A model generated the notes under the pieces. The model was not told the origin of the DNA. It saw only the letters and a list, made by a program, of their open reading frames with translations, and ran no database searches. Of a DNA stretch of 64,000 nucleotides, positions 17,823 to 27,532 are shown piece by piece. Source of the stretch: an uncultured Rothia sp. (lineage in GTDB: Bacteria > Actinomycetota > Actinomycetes > Actinomycetales > Micrococcaceae); contig NZ_CAKAPD010000001.1 in NCBI RefSeq assembly GCF_916715725.1, forward strand, positions 186,001 through 250,000, written 5' to 3'. Position 1 is the stretch's first letter, and each line of letters starts with the position of its first letter. The position numbers and the translations under genes are program-made.

Positions 17823-19010
17823 TTAGCCGTTCAGGTTCACGCGGTGAATCTCAATGGTTGCACGTGCCGGCTTCTTAGCGGGCTTCTCGGTTGCGTTGTC
17901 CGCATCGGTCGCCTCGTCGGCAGAATCCGCAGACTTCTCAGCCTTCTCAGACTTAGAGGATTCAGCGGACTCCTCCGAAGAGTCACCCTCAGCCTCGTCA
18001 GCATCCTCAGCGTCCTTGAAGCTGCCGCTCTCCACCTTCGCGGTGTGCTCACGAATCTGAGCCTCACCCAAACGCAGCGAAGCATACAGCGGCGCAGACA
18101 CGAACAGCGTACCGAACATGCCCACCAGAATACCCACGAACAGCGACAGGGACAGGTCCTGCAGAGTACCCGCACCCAGGATGAACGCACCAATAAACAG
18201 GATCGCGCCCACCGGCAGAACACCCACAATAGCGGTGTTAATCGAACGGACCAGGGTCTGGTTCACCGCCAGGTTAATCTGCTCGGCAAAGGTCGTGTCG
18301 CGGCGTTCCAGCACATCCTCGGTGTTCTCACGGATCTTATCGAACACCACCACCGAGTCGTACAGCGAGTAGCTCAGAATCGTCAAGAAACCAATAATTG
18401 CACTCGGAGTGATCTCGAAGCCGAACGCGGCGTACAGGCCAACCGTCACCACCACGGTGAAGAACAGGCCCGCAATAGACGCCAACGACATCTTCCAGGT
18501 GCGGAAGTAGAACGCCATACCAATCAGCGCAAGCACCACAAACGCGATCAGACCCCAGAACGCCTGACGGGTCACATCCGCACCCCAGGTCGGGCCCACA
18601 AACGAGGAGGTCACGTCATTCTCAGAGACGCCGTACGCCTCCTGCAGGGCCGCCTTCACCTGCAGAGTCTCATCATCGCTAAGCTTGCTCATCTGGGCAC
18701 GAATCGTACCCGGCGCAATATTGGTCACGCGAACATCCGAAGCGTCCTTCGCCTTCTCGTGAATAATGCGCTCACCTGTAGCAGTATCAACGTGCGCGGT
18801 CTTCGAGACCACGAACTCCGAACCGCCACGGAAATCAATACCCAGGTTGAAGCCGCCACCAACAGCCGGAATCAGAACCGAAACCGCCATCAGCACAGCT
18901 GCAAGCAGCAGCCACAGGCGGCGCTTACCCACGAAGGGGTACGAGCGGGCACCCGAATGCAGGTCATTACCGAAGCGGGCAAAAGCATTAGGTTTCACAT
19001 CGGTAGCCAT
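17823..19010 (-). CDS. secF: protein translocase subunit SecF
   Basis: Membrane component of the SecDF proton-driven accessory complex that pulls preproteins across the membrane after SecYEG. The protein has 395 aa. The first membrane helix is near residue 30 (WLLLAAVLMAVSVLIPAVGG), followed by the signature GIDFRGGSEFVV. The first extracytoplasmic domain and five further helices (about 145-310) include SYSLYDSVVVFDKIREN. The C-terminal 75 residues form a strongly acidic Ser/Glu/Asp tail ending in a basic PAKKPARATIEIHRVNLNG segment, a Rothia-type extension of unknown role. Its start is 2 bp after the secD stop, with AAGGAGAG inside the end of secD, so the genes are coupled. Confidence 0.96.
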   Translation of the reverse strand: MATDVKPNAFARFGNDLHSGARSYPFVGKRRLWLLLAAVLMAVSVLIPAVGGGFNLGIDFRGGSEFVVSKTAHVDTATGERIIHEKAKDASDVRVTNIAPGTIRAQMSKLSDDETLQVKAALQEAYGVSENDVTSSFVGPTWGADVTRQAFWGLIAFVVLALIGMAFYFRTWKMSLASIAGLFFTVVVTVGLYAAFGFEITPSAIIGFLTILSYSLYDSVVVFDKIRENTEDVLERRDTTFAEQINLAVNQTLVRSINTAIVGVLPVGAILFIGAFILGAGTLQDLSLSLFVGILVGMFGTLFVSAPLYASLRLGEAQIREHTAKVESGSFKDAEDADEAEGDSSEESAESSKSEKAEKSADSADEATDADNATEKPAKKPARATIEIHRVNLNG

Positions 19011-19012
19011 GC

Positions 19013-20698
19013 TTAGCTCTCCTTCTTCTCATCAGAAGCAGACTCGTCAGCGGCAGCACGCTCTGCACGGCGACGCTCAGCAATGCTCAGCTGCTTCTCC
19101 TCCGGGCTGCGGAGGCGACCGGCACCACGGTACAGCGGCGTAGCGCCCAGCGACTCAGGCGACAAGCCCGAGTGGCGGTGACCCTCACCGAAGTAGCGGG
19201 TATTCGCCAGCAGAGTCAGCATCGGGTGGGTGAACAGGTACACGACCACAAGGTCAGCAATCGCAGTCAAACCAAGGGTGAACGCGAAGCCCTTCACCGA
19301 ACCAACCGACACCACATACAGCACCACAGCGGCCAGCAGGTTCACAGCCTTCGACGCCAAAATAGTGCGGGATGCACGCTGCCAACCGTGGTTCACCGCC
19401 GACGGGATCGTGCGGCCCGCACGGATCTCATCACGGATACGCTCAAAGTAGACGATGAACGAGTCAGCCGTAGCACCAATCGCCACAATCAGACCCGCCA
19501 CACCAGCCAGGGACAGGCGGTAGTTCAACGCCCAACCCAGCAGCGCAATCGCCTCATACGAAATAATGCCAGCCACAACCAGCGACATCATCGTGACAAA
19601 GCCCAGCAGACGGTACTGGAACAGCGAGTACACGAACACCAGCAGCAGACCAATCAGGCCAGTCAGAAGACCCACACGCAGCTGCTCCGAACCCAGGGTC
19701 GCAGAAATCTGCTGCTCCGACTGGATCGTGAAGCTAATCGGCAGGGCACCGTACTTGAGCTGGTCGGCGAGAGCCTTCGCCTCCTGCTCGGTGAAGTTAC
19801 CGGTAATCTGCGGCTTACCGTCAGAAATCACAGCCTGCGACACCGGGGAAGACAGCACCTTGCCGTCCAGCAGAATCGCGAAGCGGGCACGCGCATCAGT
19901 TGCGTTCTGTGCACGAATCGCGTTCAGGCGAGACGTAATGTTCTGGAACTTCTCACGAGCAGCATCGTTGAACTGAATGTTCACAGCCCAACGGCCCGTA
20001 GTCACGCCCTGACCGGTCGTCTCCTGCGAGTGGCTTGCGGTAGAAATATCGCTACCGCTCAGCTCCACAGGACCCAGAATGTACTTCTCCCGACCGTCAG
20101 TGGAACACGCCACCATCGGCTTAGTCGGGTCCGCACTATCGGCGTCCTCATTACGTGCCGCGGTGCAGTCCTTCGCCTCATACTGCTTGTACAGGTCCGC
20201 AGTAATCCAGTTACGGTCAGAGCCGTCAGTCGGCTCCGCAGAGGGCTTGGGCAGCTTATCGTCCGCAGTGCGGGCATCCTCAGCCACCGCAGTACCGGCA
20301 CCAGACAGCAGCACCGGGCGGAACGTCATATTTGCAGACGCCTGAATCAGCTGACGAGTCTCAGCGCTAATCGTTCCGGGAACCGAAACAACCACGTTAT
20401 TACCCGAGCCGAAGGAGGTGGTAACCTCCGCCTCCGAAACGCCGGCACCATCAACGCGCTGACGAATAATCTCAACCGCCTGGTTCAACTGCTCCTGGGT
20501 GACGTTCCCATCCGAAGAGCCATTGACCTTCGGAGAAAGAATCATCTGAGTACCACCCGAAAGGTCCAGGGCGAGCTTCGGTGCCCAAGAACCTCCCGAG
20601 TAGGTGCTGCCAAAAATACCGGCAGCCATAACAACCATGAGCAGGACCATCGAGAGGAGCGCCCCTCGCGCGGCTGCAAGCGGTGAACGCTTAGCCAT
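19013..20698 (-). CDS. secD: protein translocase subunit SecD
   Basis: Partner of SecF in preprotein translocation at the cytoplasmic membrane. It has 561 aa. The N-terminal membrane helix (about 12-32) is followed by LALDLSGGTQMIL, the SecD form of the conserved Gly-rich motif. A large periplasm-side P1 region (about 60-330) contains a charged insert around 145-215. The six-helix C-terminal half includes GATADSFIVYFERIRDEIR, and a Ser/Glu/Lys-rich cytoplasmic tail follows. A GAAGGA ribosome site precedes the ATG. Order yajC-secD-secF-rel is standard for actinobacteria. Confidence 0.96.
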   Translation of the reverse strand: MAKRSPLAAARGALLSMVLLMVVMAAGIFGSTYSGGSWAPKLALDLSGGTQMILSPKVNGSSDGNVTQEQLNQAVEIIRQRVDGAGVSEAEVTTSFGSGNNVVVSVPGTISAETRQLIQASANMTFRPVLLSGAGTAVAEDARTADDKLPKPSAEPTDGSDRNWITADLYKQYEAKDCTAARNEDADSADPTKPMVACSTDGREKYILGPVELSGSDISTASHSQETTGQGVTTGRWAVNIQFNDAAREKFQNITSRLNAIRAQNATDARARFAILLDGKVLSSPVSQAVISDGKPQITGNFTEQEAKALADQLKYGALPISFTIQSEQQISATLGSEQLRVGLLTGLIGLLLVFVYSLFQYRLLGFVTMMSLVVAGIISYEAIALLGWALNYRLSLAGVAGLIVAIGATADSFIVYFERIRDEIRAGRTIPSAVNHGWQRASRTILASKAVNLLAAVVLYVVSVGSVKGFAFTLGLTAIADLVVVYLFTHPMLTLLANTRYFGEGHRHSGLSPESLGATPLYRGAGRLRSPEEKQLSIAERRRAERAAADESASDEKKES

Positions 20699-20796
20699 AA
20701 TGTTCCTTCTTCGTATGAATAGTATTGAGTGTTCTACAGATTCCGTAACGCGAAAACCCGACGCCGCTCATGGGCGCCGGGCTCATACGCTCTGAA

Positions 20797-21156
20797 TTAC
20801 TTGGCAGTATCAGAAGAGGTATCGGAAGCGGGAGCTTCGGATGCGGTAGCCTCGTACACGTCCTCGGTCAGGGGCGCTGCGGGGGCTTCATCCTCAACAA
20901 GGTTCAGAATCGCGTTCATGGACGCAGTAATCACAACGCCCTCTGCGATCTGAAGCTGCAGCTTGTTGCTCTCAAGGTCAGTGCTGACAACGGTGCCATA
21001 GACGCCGGAAGCAGTCATCACCTGATCACCAGGGACGAGCGCACGTCGCATTGCCTGCAGCTCCTCCATCTGCTTACGCTGACGCTTCTGCGCAGAGAAC
21101 ATCATCCATGCCAGCAGCGCCATCATGGCAATCATAATCAGGAGGTTAAAATCCAT
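20797..21156 (-). CDS. yajC: preprotein translocase subunit YajC
   Basis: Small membrane protein that associates with SecDF. The ATG at 21156 gives 119 aa and puts the membrane helix at once at the N-terminus (MDFNLLIMIAMMALLAWMMF); upstream in-frame starts would add a hydrophilic Cys-rich stretch and are unlikely. The conserved cytoplasmic part follows: RRALVPGDQVMTASGVYGTV. The last 35 residues are an acidic Ala/Ser/Thr tail. The ribosome site (GTGAGA) is weak. It is the first gene of the yajC-secD-secF unit. Confidence 0.93.
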   Translation of the reverse strand: MDFNLLIMIAMMALLAWMMFSAQKRQRKQMEELQAMRRALVPGDQVMTASGVYGTVVSTDLESNKLQLQIAEGVVITASMNAILNLVEDEAPAAPLTEDVYEATASEAPASDTSSDTAK

Positions 21157-21366
21157 GGTCTCACTTTCACATCCGCACCCGTGCCGCTCACCGCGAGGGT
21201 TGAGCGTACCAGAAGGTGTGGAATCGTAGATACAGTACGTATCCATCCTACGCGAGAGCTTGAGCTTTAGTGACCCGAACCAGCATTTTTGTGAGGTTAA
21301 CCTGAGTTTTGGACTCTCTCGGCGTAATTTTCTGTCCCCAATGAAGCCCGGCAGCGCCTACAGAGA

Positions 21367-21398
21367 AGCCCGCGGGAGGCCGATACCTCCCACGGGCT
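21367..21398 (-). terminator. hairpin downstream of ruvB
   Basis: AGCCCG..GGGAGG pairs with CCTCCC.CGGGCT. It lies 60-90 nt after the ruvB stop and upstream of yajC. No strong T-run follows. Confidence 0.5.
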
Positions 21399-21457
21399 AC
21401 TACTGTGTCATCACCTGCTGTGTTATCAGCTGGTACGGGTCTAGAGCTGAATCGGGC

Positions 21458-22561
21458 CTAGAGTTGAATTTCGGGTGCTTCCAAGCCGAGGTGCTCCCAC
21501 GCCGCGGGCAGAGCCACACGACCGCGCGGAGTGCGACCAATCAGGCCCTCACGCACCAGGTACGGCTCGGCAACCGTCTCCACGGTCTCCGTCTCTTCAC
21601 CCACCGCAATGGCGAGGGTAGACAGACCCACCGGGCCGCCGCCGAACTTGTGAATCAGCGCCTCCAGCACGGCGCGGTCCAGGCGGTCCAGGCCGCGCGA
21701 ATCCACCTCGTACATATCCAGCGCGGTTGCGGCATCGGTCGCATTGATGCGATCCACACCGTTCACCAGCGCCCAGTCACGCACACGGCGCAGCAGACGG
21801 TTCGCAATACGCGGCGTACCGCGGGAACGACCGGCAATCTCGGTGAAGCCCTCGGAGGTAATCTTCATGTCCATCAGGCCCGCGCTACGGCGAAGCACCA
21901 GCTCAAGCTCCTCCACCGAGTAGAACTCCAGGTGACCGGTAAATCCGAAGCGGTCACGCAGAGGGCCGGGCAACAGACCCGCACGGGTCGTCGCACCGAC
22001 CAGGGTGAACTGCGGCAGCTCCAACGGAATGGAGGTCGCACCCGCGCCCTTACCGACCACAATGTCCACACGGAAATCTTCCATCGCCATGTAGAGCATT
22101 TCCTCAGCCGGGCGGCTCATACGGTGAATCTCATCCAGGAACAACACCTCACCGGGAGTCAGCGAAGACAGAATCGCCGCCAAATCACCCGAATGCTGAA
22201 TCGCCGGGCCGGAGGTGATGCGCAGCGGCGCCTCCATCTCTGCCGCAATAATCATTGCGAGAGTGGTCTTACCCAGACCGGGAGGGCCCGACAGCAGCAC
22301 ATGGTCGGCACTACGGCCACGCATCTTCGAAGCCTCCAGCACCAGGGACAGCTGCTGACGCACACGGCGCTGACCCACAAAGTCATCCAGGGACTTAGGG
22401 CGCAGTGCCGCCTCAATCATCTTCTCTTCAGGCTCTTCTTCCATCGCCACCAGGCGCTGGGCGGGAGCTGAAGACGCCTGAGTGCCGGGCACCTGACCGG
22501 GAAAATACCCGCCGGAAACCAGGGACGCCGCGGGCTGCGGCTCATAGGGATTCTGGCTCAT
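21458..22561 (-). CDS. ruvB: Holliday junction branch migration ATPase RuvB
   Basis: Motor of the RuvABC resolvasome, pumping DNA through the junction held by RuvA. The protein has 367 aa. A 45-residue Ala/Pro/Gln-rich N-terminal extension precedes the AAA+ core. Walker [12 protein letters not shown] and Walker [13 protein letters not shown] follow, with the sensor segment [20 protein letters not shown], and the C-terminal winged helix ([16 protein letters not shown]) binds DNA. ruvB lies last in a ruvC-ruvA-ruvB order on this strand, 54 bp after ruvA. Confidence 0.98.
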   Translation of the reverse strand: MSQNPYEPQPAASLVSGGYFPGQVPGTQASSAPAQRLVAMEEEPEEKMIEAALRPKSLDDFVGQRRVRQQLSLVLEASKMRGRSADHVLLSGPPGLGKTTLAMIIAAEMEAPLRITSGPAIQHSGDLAAILSSLTPGEVLFLDEIHRMSRPAEEMLYMAMEDFRVDIVVGKGAGATSIPLELPQFTLVGATTRAGLLPGPLRDRFGFTGHLEFYSVEELELVLRRSAGLMDMKITSEGFTEIAGRSRGTPRIANRLLRRVRDWALVNGVDRINATDAATALDMYEVDSRGLDRLDRAVLEALIHKFGGGPVGLSTLAIAVGEETETVETVAEPYLVREGLIGRTPRGRVALPAAWEHLGLEAPEIQL

Positions 22562-22615
22562 AGAATTCTTCTTTCACAAAAGTTTGAGTGGGATACATCG
22601 AACAGGGCGCGCCGC

Positions 22616-23236
22616 TTAGTGGCGGCCCACCGTGTTCTGAGTACCCAAGGAGGCGAGCACACCGCGCAGAGCCACACCCACCGGCTCAGTCTCTGCGGCA
22701 GGGTTGTGCTGCACGTAAGCGTCAATAGCGGCGGAAGCGTCCTTCTCGCTCCAGCCCAGAGAGGTGAGAGCGTCAAGCACCTGCGGCTTCCAGACAATGC
22801 CCTGGCTCAGCGGCAGCTCATCGGTCTGACCATCGCTGAGAATCAGCTTGCCGGCCAGCTCCAGCACAATACGGCGGGCACCCTTCGGGCCAATACCGGG
22901 AACCTTCGTGAACGCCTTATCATCACCAGTCGCCACGGCGCGCTCCACCTCAGAAGCGGTGTGAACGCTCAACACCGCCAGCGCAATACGCGGACCAATA
23001 CCGGAAACCGAAAGCATCATATCGAACACTTCACGCTCGGCAGGCTCCGAAAAACCGTACAGAGTCATCGACTCTTCACGCACAATCATGGTGGTCAGCA
23101 CGGTAGCTTCCTCACCGGTGCGCAGCTTGGAGAGAGTACGCGCGGTAGCGTACACAAGCATGCCGAAACCGTTCACGTTAATCACCGCATGATCAAGGCC
23201 CACCTGAGCCACACGACCGGTCAGGGATGCAATCAT
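22616..23236 (-). CDS. ruvA: Holliday junction binding protein RuvA
   Basis: Tetrameric junction-binding subunit. The ATG at 23236 has GGAG 5 nt upstream and gives 206 aa beginning MIASLTGRVAQVGLDHAVI, the standard RuvA start; the frame open to 23308 is not used. The OB fold occupies residues 1-65, followed by the acidic-pin region and tandem helix-hairpin-helix motifs (VSGIGPRIALAVLS near 75 and VPGIGPKGARRIVLEL near 110). A C-terminal UBA-like domain (ALTSLGWSEKDASAAIDAYV) contacts RuvB. Promoter candidates lie at 23350-23379. Confidence 0.97.
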   Translation of the reverse strand: MIASLTGRVAQVGLDHAVINVNGFGMLVYATARTLSKLRTGEEATVLTTMIVREESMTLYGFSEPAEREVFDMMLSVSGIGPRIALAVLSVHTASEVERAVATGDDKAFTKVPGIGPKGARRIVLELAGKLILSDGQTDELPLSQGIVWKPQVLDALTSLGWSEKDASAAIDAYVQHNPAAETEPVGVALRGVLASLGTQNTVGRH

Positions 23237-23349
23237 TTCTCTCCACCTTTCAACACCGCGCCCCGAATCGGACTCGCGGCAGTGTGAGGGCACCGGGAAC
23301 TCCGGCACCCACAGAACGCACTCCCCCAGTTCAACGGGGAGACACTACA

Positions 23350-23379
23350 AGTATATTAGAATATTTCTTCTGAAATCAA
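23350..23379 (-). promoter_or_regulatory. ruvAB promoter candidate
   Basis: On the minus strand TTGATT (23374-23379), then an 18-bp spacer and TATACT (23350-23355), in a locally AT-rich stretch. An inverted TATTCG/CGAATA pair (about 23386-23407) lies just upstream and includes the half-site GTTCGA. It would give a leader of about 105 nt before ruvA. Confidence 0.5.
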
Positions 23380-23466
23380 GCATATATTCGAACTTCTTAG
23401 CGAATACACGCGAGCGCGCAGAAGGCGGCACACAGGCCCACGAAGGCACCTCTAGCGGCGGCATCT

Positions 23467-24159
23467 CTAGCGGCGAGCGCGTGCCTCCGCGTCCATCCAG
23501 GCACGCTGCGCCGGAGTCAACGACCCACCACGGCGAGCCTTTGCCGGGCGTGAACCCTGGTGAGTCTGCGTCTGAGCGGACATATTAATGCCCGAACCGA
23601 TACCGCCGCCACGCCAGCCGTGACAGATCGCAATCGCCAGGGCATCGGCAGCATCGGCGGGCTTCGGCATGGATTCCAGCCCCAAAATGCGGGTCACCAT
23701 GCGACCCACGGACGCCTTATCGGCCCGGCCGCTACCGGTCACCGCCGCCTTCACCTCCGAGGGGGTATGGAAGAACACCGGCACGCTGCGCATCGCCGCA
23801 GCAGAAATCACCGCGCCCGAAGCGTGCGCCGTACCAATCACCGTGTTCACCTGCTCCTGCGCGAAGATACGCTCAATTGCCAGGGCATCCGGCTTGTAGG
23901 TATCCAGCCAGTGGGAGGCGGCGTTGAAAATCCAGAGAATACGCTGGTCCAGGGACTCTGCCGGGATCGTGCCGGCAACACCCACGTTCACGAAGTGCGC
24001 CTTACGGTCGGCGGTCATATCGAGCATGGAGAAGCCGCAGCGGGTCAGACCCGGGTCAACACCCATGATGCGGGTTGCACCCGGCACACGCTCCACGGCG
24101 GCGGCGGTACGGTTCTCACGCATGCTATCGCGTGCGGCAGGTTGAGCGGCGGCCATCAT
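23467..24159 (-). CDS. ruvC: crossover junction endodeoxyribonuclease RuvC
   Basis: Resolves Holliday junctions by paired nicks. It has about 230 aa from the ATG at 24159 (an adjacent ATG is at 24156). AAAGGGG lies immediately before; the exact start among these two is unsure. A non-conserved 30-residue leader precedes the RNase H-like core at [13 protein letters not shown]. The catalytic acidic residues are visible as Asp in GVDPG, Glu in IERIF, and the Asp pair in [13 protein letters not shown]. The C-terminal 50 residues are basic and disordered. A palindrome at 24183-24200 overlaps its promoter region. Confidence 0.95.
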   Translation of the reverse strand: MMAAAQPAARDSMRENRTAAAVERVPGATRIMGVDPGLTRCGFSMLDMTADRKAHFVNVGVAGTIPAESLDQRILWIFNAASHWLDTYKPDALAIERIFAQEQVNTVIGTAHASGAVISAAAMRSVPVFFHTPSEVKAAVTGSGRADKASVGRMVTRILGLESMPKPADAADALAIAICHGWRGGGIGSGINMSAQTQTHQGSRPAKARRGGSLTPAQRAWMDAEARARR

Positions 24160-24182
24160 CTCCCCTTTCGACAAACTCCCTA

Positions 24183-24200
24183 TAGAATCTCTAGATTCTA
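24183..24200. promoter_or_regulatory. palindrome upstream of ruvC
   Basis: TAGAATC-TCTA-GATTCTA, 7-bp perfect arms, with a third AGAATCCTAG half-site at about 24208-24217. It lies 24 bp upstream of the start. TAGAAT could be the -10 box, so a regulator bound here would block transcription. It does not fit the actinobacterial LexA box. Confidence 0.45.
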
Positions 24201-24350
24201 GCCCTTCAGAATCCTAGCACCCGGCACCGGGGCGTGCCACGAGCACGGTCGCTACAAGAGCAGTCACCACACGCACGGTCACCGCGTGAACAGTCACCGC
24301 GCGTCCCGCGAAAAGTACCCAGCGCCTTCCCAAAATGCAGCCAAGACGCT

Positions 24351-24409
24351 AAGAAGCCACTCCCCCAACCGGCCACCCTACGGCGGCTCGGTTAAAGGAG
24401 CGGCTTCTT
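24351..24409 (-). terminator. yebC terminator hairpin
   Basis: AAGAAGCC pairs with GGCTTCTT, with an inner AACCG/CGGTT stem, 28 nt past the yebC stop. Confidence 0.6.
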
Positions 24410-24436
24410 CAAGCATCAGATATCAGAATCCGAGGA

Positions 24437-25195
24437 TTACTCAGCTTCCAGCTCTGCCATAACCTCGTCAGAGACGTTAGCGTTCGAGTAGACGTTCTGA
24501 ACGTCGTCGAGCTCTTCAATAGCGTCTGCCAGCTTCATGAACTTCTTAGCACCCTCAGCGTCCAGGTCAACCTGCATGGTCGGGCGGAAGACCGGGTCGT
24601 CGTTGTTGTACTCCAGGCCAGCCTCGTCCAGTGCCTTACGGATCTCGGGCAGGTCGGTCGCTGCGGAAACAACGGTGAAGATATCGCCCTCGTCCAGAAC
24701 CTCTTCAGCGCCTGCATCCAGAACAGCCATCAGAACGTCGTCCTCGGTCAGGCCGTCAGTCTTGGTGACCTCAGCAACGCCCTTACGCTCGAACAAGAAC
24801 GCAACCGAACCCTGGTCAGCCATGGTGCCGCCGTTACGGGTCACAGCCAGGCGAACCTCAGACGCTGCACGGTTACGGTTATCGGTCAGACACTCAATGT
24901 ACAGAGCGGTACCCTGCGGGCCGCGTGCTTCGTACATGATTTCGGTGTAGTCAATGGTCTCACCGGTCAGGCCAGCGCCACGCTTGATTGCGCGGTCAAT
25001 GTTGTCGTTAGGAACGGAGTTCTTCTTCGCCTTCGACACAGCCAGGTCAAGAGCGGGGTTACCAGCAATATCAGCGCCGCCCATACGTGCTGCAACTTCA
25101 ATTGCCTTAATGAACTTCGCGAAAGCCTTCGCGCGCTTAGCGTCGATAGCAGCCTTCTTGTGCTTAGTAGTCGCCCATTTAGAGTGACCGGACAT
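24437..25195 (-). CDS. YebC/PmpR family regulatory protein
   Basis: 252-aa member of the YebC/TACO1 family: DNA-binding or ribosome-associated factor whose bacterial members influence transcription and translation of proline-rich stretches. The family start [20 protein letters not shown] is intact. The middle domain includes [20 protein letters not shown] and [19 protein letters not shown]. The C-terminal domain ends in an acidic helix. It is placed directly upstream of ruvC, the same neighbourhood as in mycobacteria and other actinobacteria. Confidence 0.96.
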   Translation of the reverse strand: MSGHSKWATTKHKKAAIDAKRAKAFAKFIKAIEVAARMGGADIAGNPALDLAVSKAKKNSVPNDNIDRAIKRGAGLTGETIDYTEIMYEARGPQGTALYIECLTDNRNRAASEVRLAVTRNGGTMADQGSVAFLFERKGVAEVTKTDGLTEDDVLMAVLDAGAEEVLDEGDIFTVVSAATDLPEIRKALDEAGLEYNNDDPVFRPTMQVDLDAEGAKKFMKLADAIEELDDVQNVYSNANVSDEVMAELEAE

Positions 25196-25327
25196 TCGTA
25201 TCTCCCTTAGTCAAAACCTCCGTGCGGGCACGGCGAAACGTCCCACGCACCGTACTGTACTCACATAACTATACCGTAGCGGAGGCGCACACCACCTCAG
25301 AAAGTGCACGCCACCGCCAGGAATAGG

Positions 25328-26095
25328 CTAGCGGGGGCGAGACGCGGCCGAAGCGCGCGCCTTCTCCACCAGCGAGTCGTCAATCGTGTTCGGCGTGAAC
25401 TCGCCAAACTTACGCTGAGCCGCCTGCTCAATCAGGTAATCCGAAATCTTCGGGTTCTTCGGCAGCAGCGAACCGTGCAGGTAGGTGCCAATCACGTTGT
25501 GCACGCGCGCACCCTCATACGCATCAGTCACGTTGTTGCCCTCACCCTTGGTGACGGTAGCCAGCGGGGTGCAGCCGGAACCCAGGTAAGTCAGGCCCGA
25601 GTGGTTCTCAAAACCAATCACAGTGCCAAACTCCTCAGACTCCTCAACAATGTTGCCGATCAGGCGGTCATCGCCGCCGACCGTGTGCGCATCAAAAATG
25701 CCGATACCCTTCAGCACCTCACCCTCACGGGTGCGGAATTCCTTGCCGAACAGCTGGTACAGGCCACAAATGACGAGCATCGGCACGCCAGCCTCAGCCA
25801 GCGAGCGCAGCGTGTCACCATTAGCGTGCAGGTCGTCCTGAATCACGGACTGACCCGAGTCCTGACCGCCGCCACCCAGAATAATGTCAACATCTTCCGG
25901 GAAAGGCTGACCGGGGTTGTGGTCCAGAATCTGCACGTCAAAGCCGTGCGCCTGCGCGCGACGAGCCAACGCCAGGGTGTTGCCCCAGTCGCCGTAAATG
26001 TTCATGTCGAGCGGGTACAGCTGCAGAATACGCAGAGTCTTACCGTTATTGGGGCCGGAGGCGGGGGTGCCCTCAAAAGTGTGAGTTGCCGTCAT
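25328..26095 (-). CDS. gatD: lipid II isoglutaminyl synthase, glutamine amidotransferase subunit GatD
   Basis: 255-aa CobB/CobQ-like class I glutaminase that supplies ammonia to MurT for amidation of the D-glutamate of lipid II. The nucleophile lies in MLVICGLYQLFGKEF and the catalytic His in VIGTYLHGSLLPKNP. ILGGGGQDSGQSV and the hydrophobic N-terminal strand LRILQLYPLDMNIYGDWGN are family landmarks. The start codon overlaps the murT stop (TAATG), so the pair is co-translated. The end of the protein is an Ala/Ser/Arg tail. Confidence 0.92.
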   Translation of the reverse strand: MTATHTFEGTPASGPNNGKTLRILQLYPLDMNIYGDWGNTLALARRAQAHGFDVQILDHNPGQPFPEDVDIILGGGGQDSGQSVIQDDLHANGDTLRSLAEAGVPMLVICGLYQLFGKEFRTREGEVLKGIGIFDAHTVGGDDRLIGNIVEESEEFGTVIGFENHSGLTYLGSGCTPLATVTKGEGNNVTDAYEGARVHNVIGTYLHGSLLPKNPKISDYLIEQAAQRKFGEFTPNTIDDSLVEKARASAASRPR

Positions 26096-27369
26096 TAGGA
26101 GACCCTCTCAACGTCAGTGATCTTTGCGAGCTCTTCACGCAGAGCCAGCATTGCGGTGTAGGTGCAGAAAATACGCATGGGCGCGTTACCGCTGGAGGCA
26201 ATGAAGCCCTTGAGCGCGTCGGCGAGGTTCTCGTTGACCTCGTCAACCTTCACGCCGTCATGCTCCAGGCGCAGCGCCATATCCCAGGCACGCACACCCG
26301 AAACCATCTGCACGCCGGTCTTCTTCAAGCTGTCGAAGTCAACATCCCACAGCCAGGACACGTCACGGCCGTCAGCGTACTGGTCGTTAATCGTGATCAT
26401 GGTGGCGTAGTCGTCAGCGTTCGCGCTCGCCAGGGACAGGCGGAAACCGCTCGGGTTCTTCACCAGCAGCAGCTGCAGCGGGCGGCCGTTCACGTTCAGG
26501 GTCTCACCGCGACCGAAGGCGGGGGTGATCTTCGCCAGCTCCGCGATGAGCTTATCTTCGTTGAGCTTCTCGCCCATGACGGCGCGGGTCAGCGCCATAG
26601 CGCCAGCCGCGTTGAAGATGTTGTAAATGCCGTAGAGGTTGATTTCGCCGACTCGCTCCACACCCGCCAGGTCGAAGGTTGCGGAGGTGCCGGAGAACGC
26701 GGTCAGGGTGACGTCAGCCTCGGGCAGGGTCGCCTTCGCGACGGTGCCGCCGCGCATCTCATCATCCGAGGGGAAGTACGAGCGCAGGGACTCATCCAGA
26801 CCGTAGTACTTGACGGTCACGCCAGGCTGCACGTTCTCAGCGAGGGAGCGGATGCGCGGGTCCTCACGGTTGAGCACCACGGTACCGGTCGTTGCGGAGG
26901 CGACGGTCGCCAGCATGCGGCGGGTCGTGTCAATCTCACCGAAGCGGTCTAGCTGGTCACGCAGAACGTTCAGCAGCAGTGCGTAGTCGGGCTTGACGGC
27001 CTTGACGAAGTGCACGGCGTGCGCCTCGTCCAGCTCAAGCACAGCGATATCAGCGTCAAGCTTGCCGCCGAGGGTCATCTCGCCCAGCAGTGCCGCGGCA
27101 ACACCGCGCACAAAGTTCGAACCGGTGCGGTTAGTGAAAACCTTCAGACCCTGAGCTTCAAGCAGCTGCACAGCCATCTTCGTGGTGGTGGTCTTACCGT
27201 TCGTACCGGAGACAACAACCACGCCGTAGGGCAGCTTCGCGAGCTCTTCAGCGACGAAGTCGGGGTGCAATTTTTCCATGACAAGGCCGGGGAAGGCGGA
27301 GCCGCCGCCGCGAAGCTTAGTCGCGGCGCGTACGCCCTGGCCGAGAAGACGAATGAGGGGTTTGGACAT
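26095..27369 (-). CDS. murT: lipid II isoglutaminyl synthase, Mur-ligase subunit MurT
   Basis: ATP-dependent Mur-ligase-like partner of GatD; together they turn the alpha-carboxyl of D-Glu in lipid II into isoglutamine. It has 424 aa from the ATG at 27369 (another ATG at 27378 has no ribosome site). The P-loop GTNGKTTTTKMAVQLLEAQG is near residue 58. DYALLLNVLRDQLDRFGEID, VVLNREDPRIRSLAENVQPG and the C-terminal DUF1727 domain (ALREELAKITDVERVS at the end) follow. The four-Cys zinc ribbon found in Staphylococcus MurT is absent: the only Cys is near the C-terminus. The peptidoglycan of this organism is therefore predicted to be amidated. Confidence 0.92.
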   Translation of the reverse strand: MSKPLIRLLGQGVRAATKLRGGGSAFPGLVMEKLHPDFVAEELAKLPYGVVVVSGTNGKTTTTKMAVQLLEAQGLKVFTNRTGSNFVRGVAAALLGEMTLGGKLDADIAVLELDEAHAVHFVKAVKPDYALLLNVLRDQLDRFGEIDTTRRMLATVASATTGTVVLNREDPRIRSLAENVQPGVTVKYYGLDESLRSYFPSDDEMRGGTVAKATLPEADVTLTAFSGTSATFDLAGVERVGEINLYGIYNIFNAAGAMALTRAVMGEKLNEDKLIAELAKITPAFGRGETLNVNGRPLQLLLVKNPSGFRLSLASANADDYATMITINDQYADGRDVSWLWDVDFDSLKKTGVQMVSGVRAWDMALRLEHDGVKVDEVNENLADALKGFIASSGNAPMRIFCTYTAMLALREELAKITDVERVS

Positions 27370-27532
27370 GCTTACCATTTTAGTACACGCACGCCAGCGG
27401 CTGAATGGTCCGCCGGGCTCGTTCGCTCATGCCGGACGGGGCGGGGTTACTGGGGTTTTTGTACGGGGGTGCTGGGGTTTTGGTTCAGGGGGTTTGGTGC
27501 AGGGCTCCGGCTAGGGCGAAGCGCCGGGGGTA

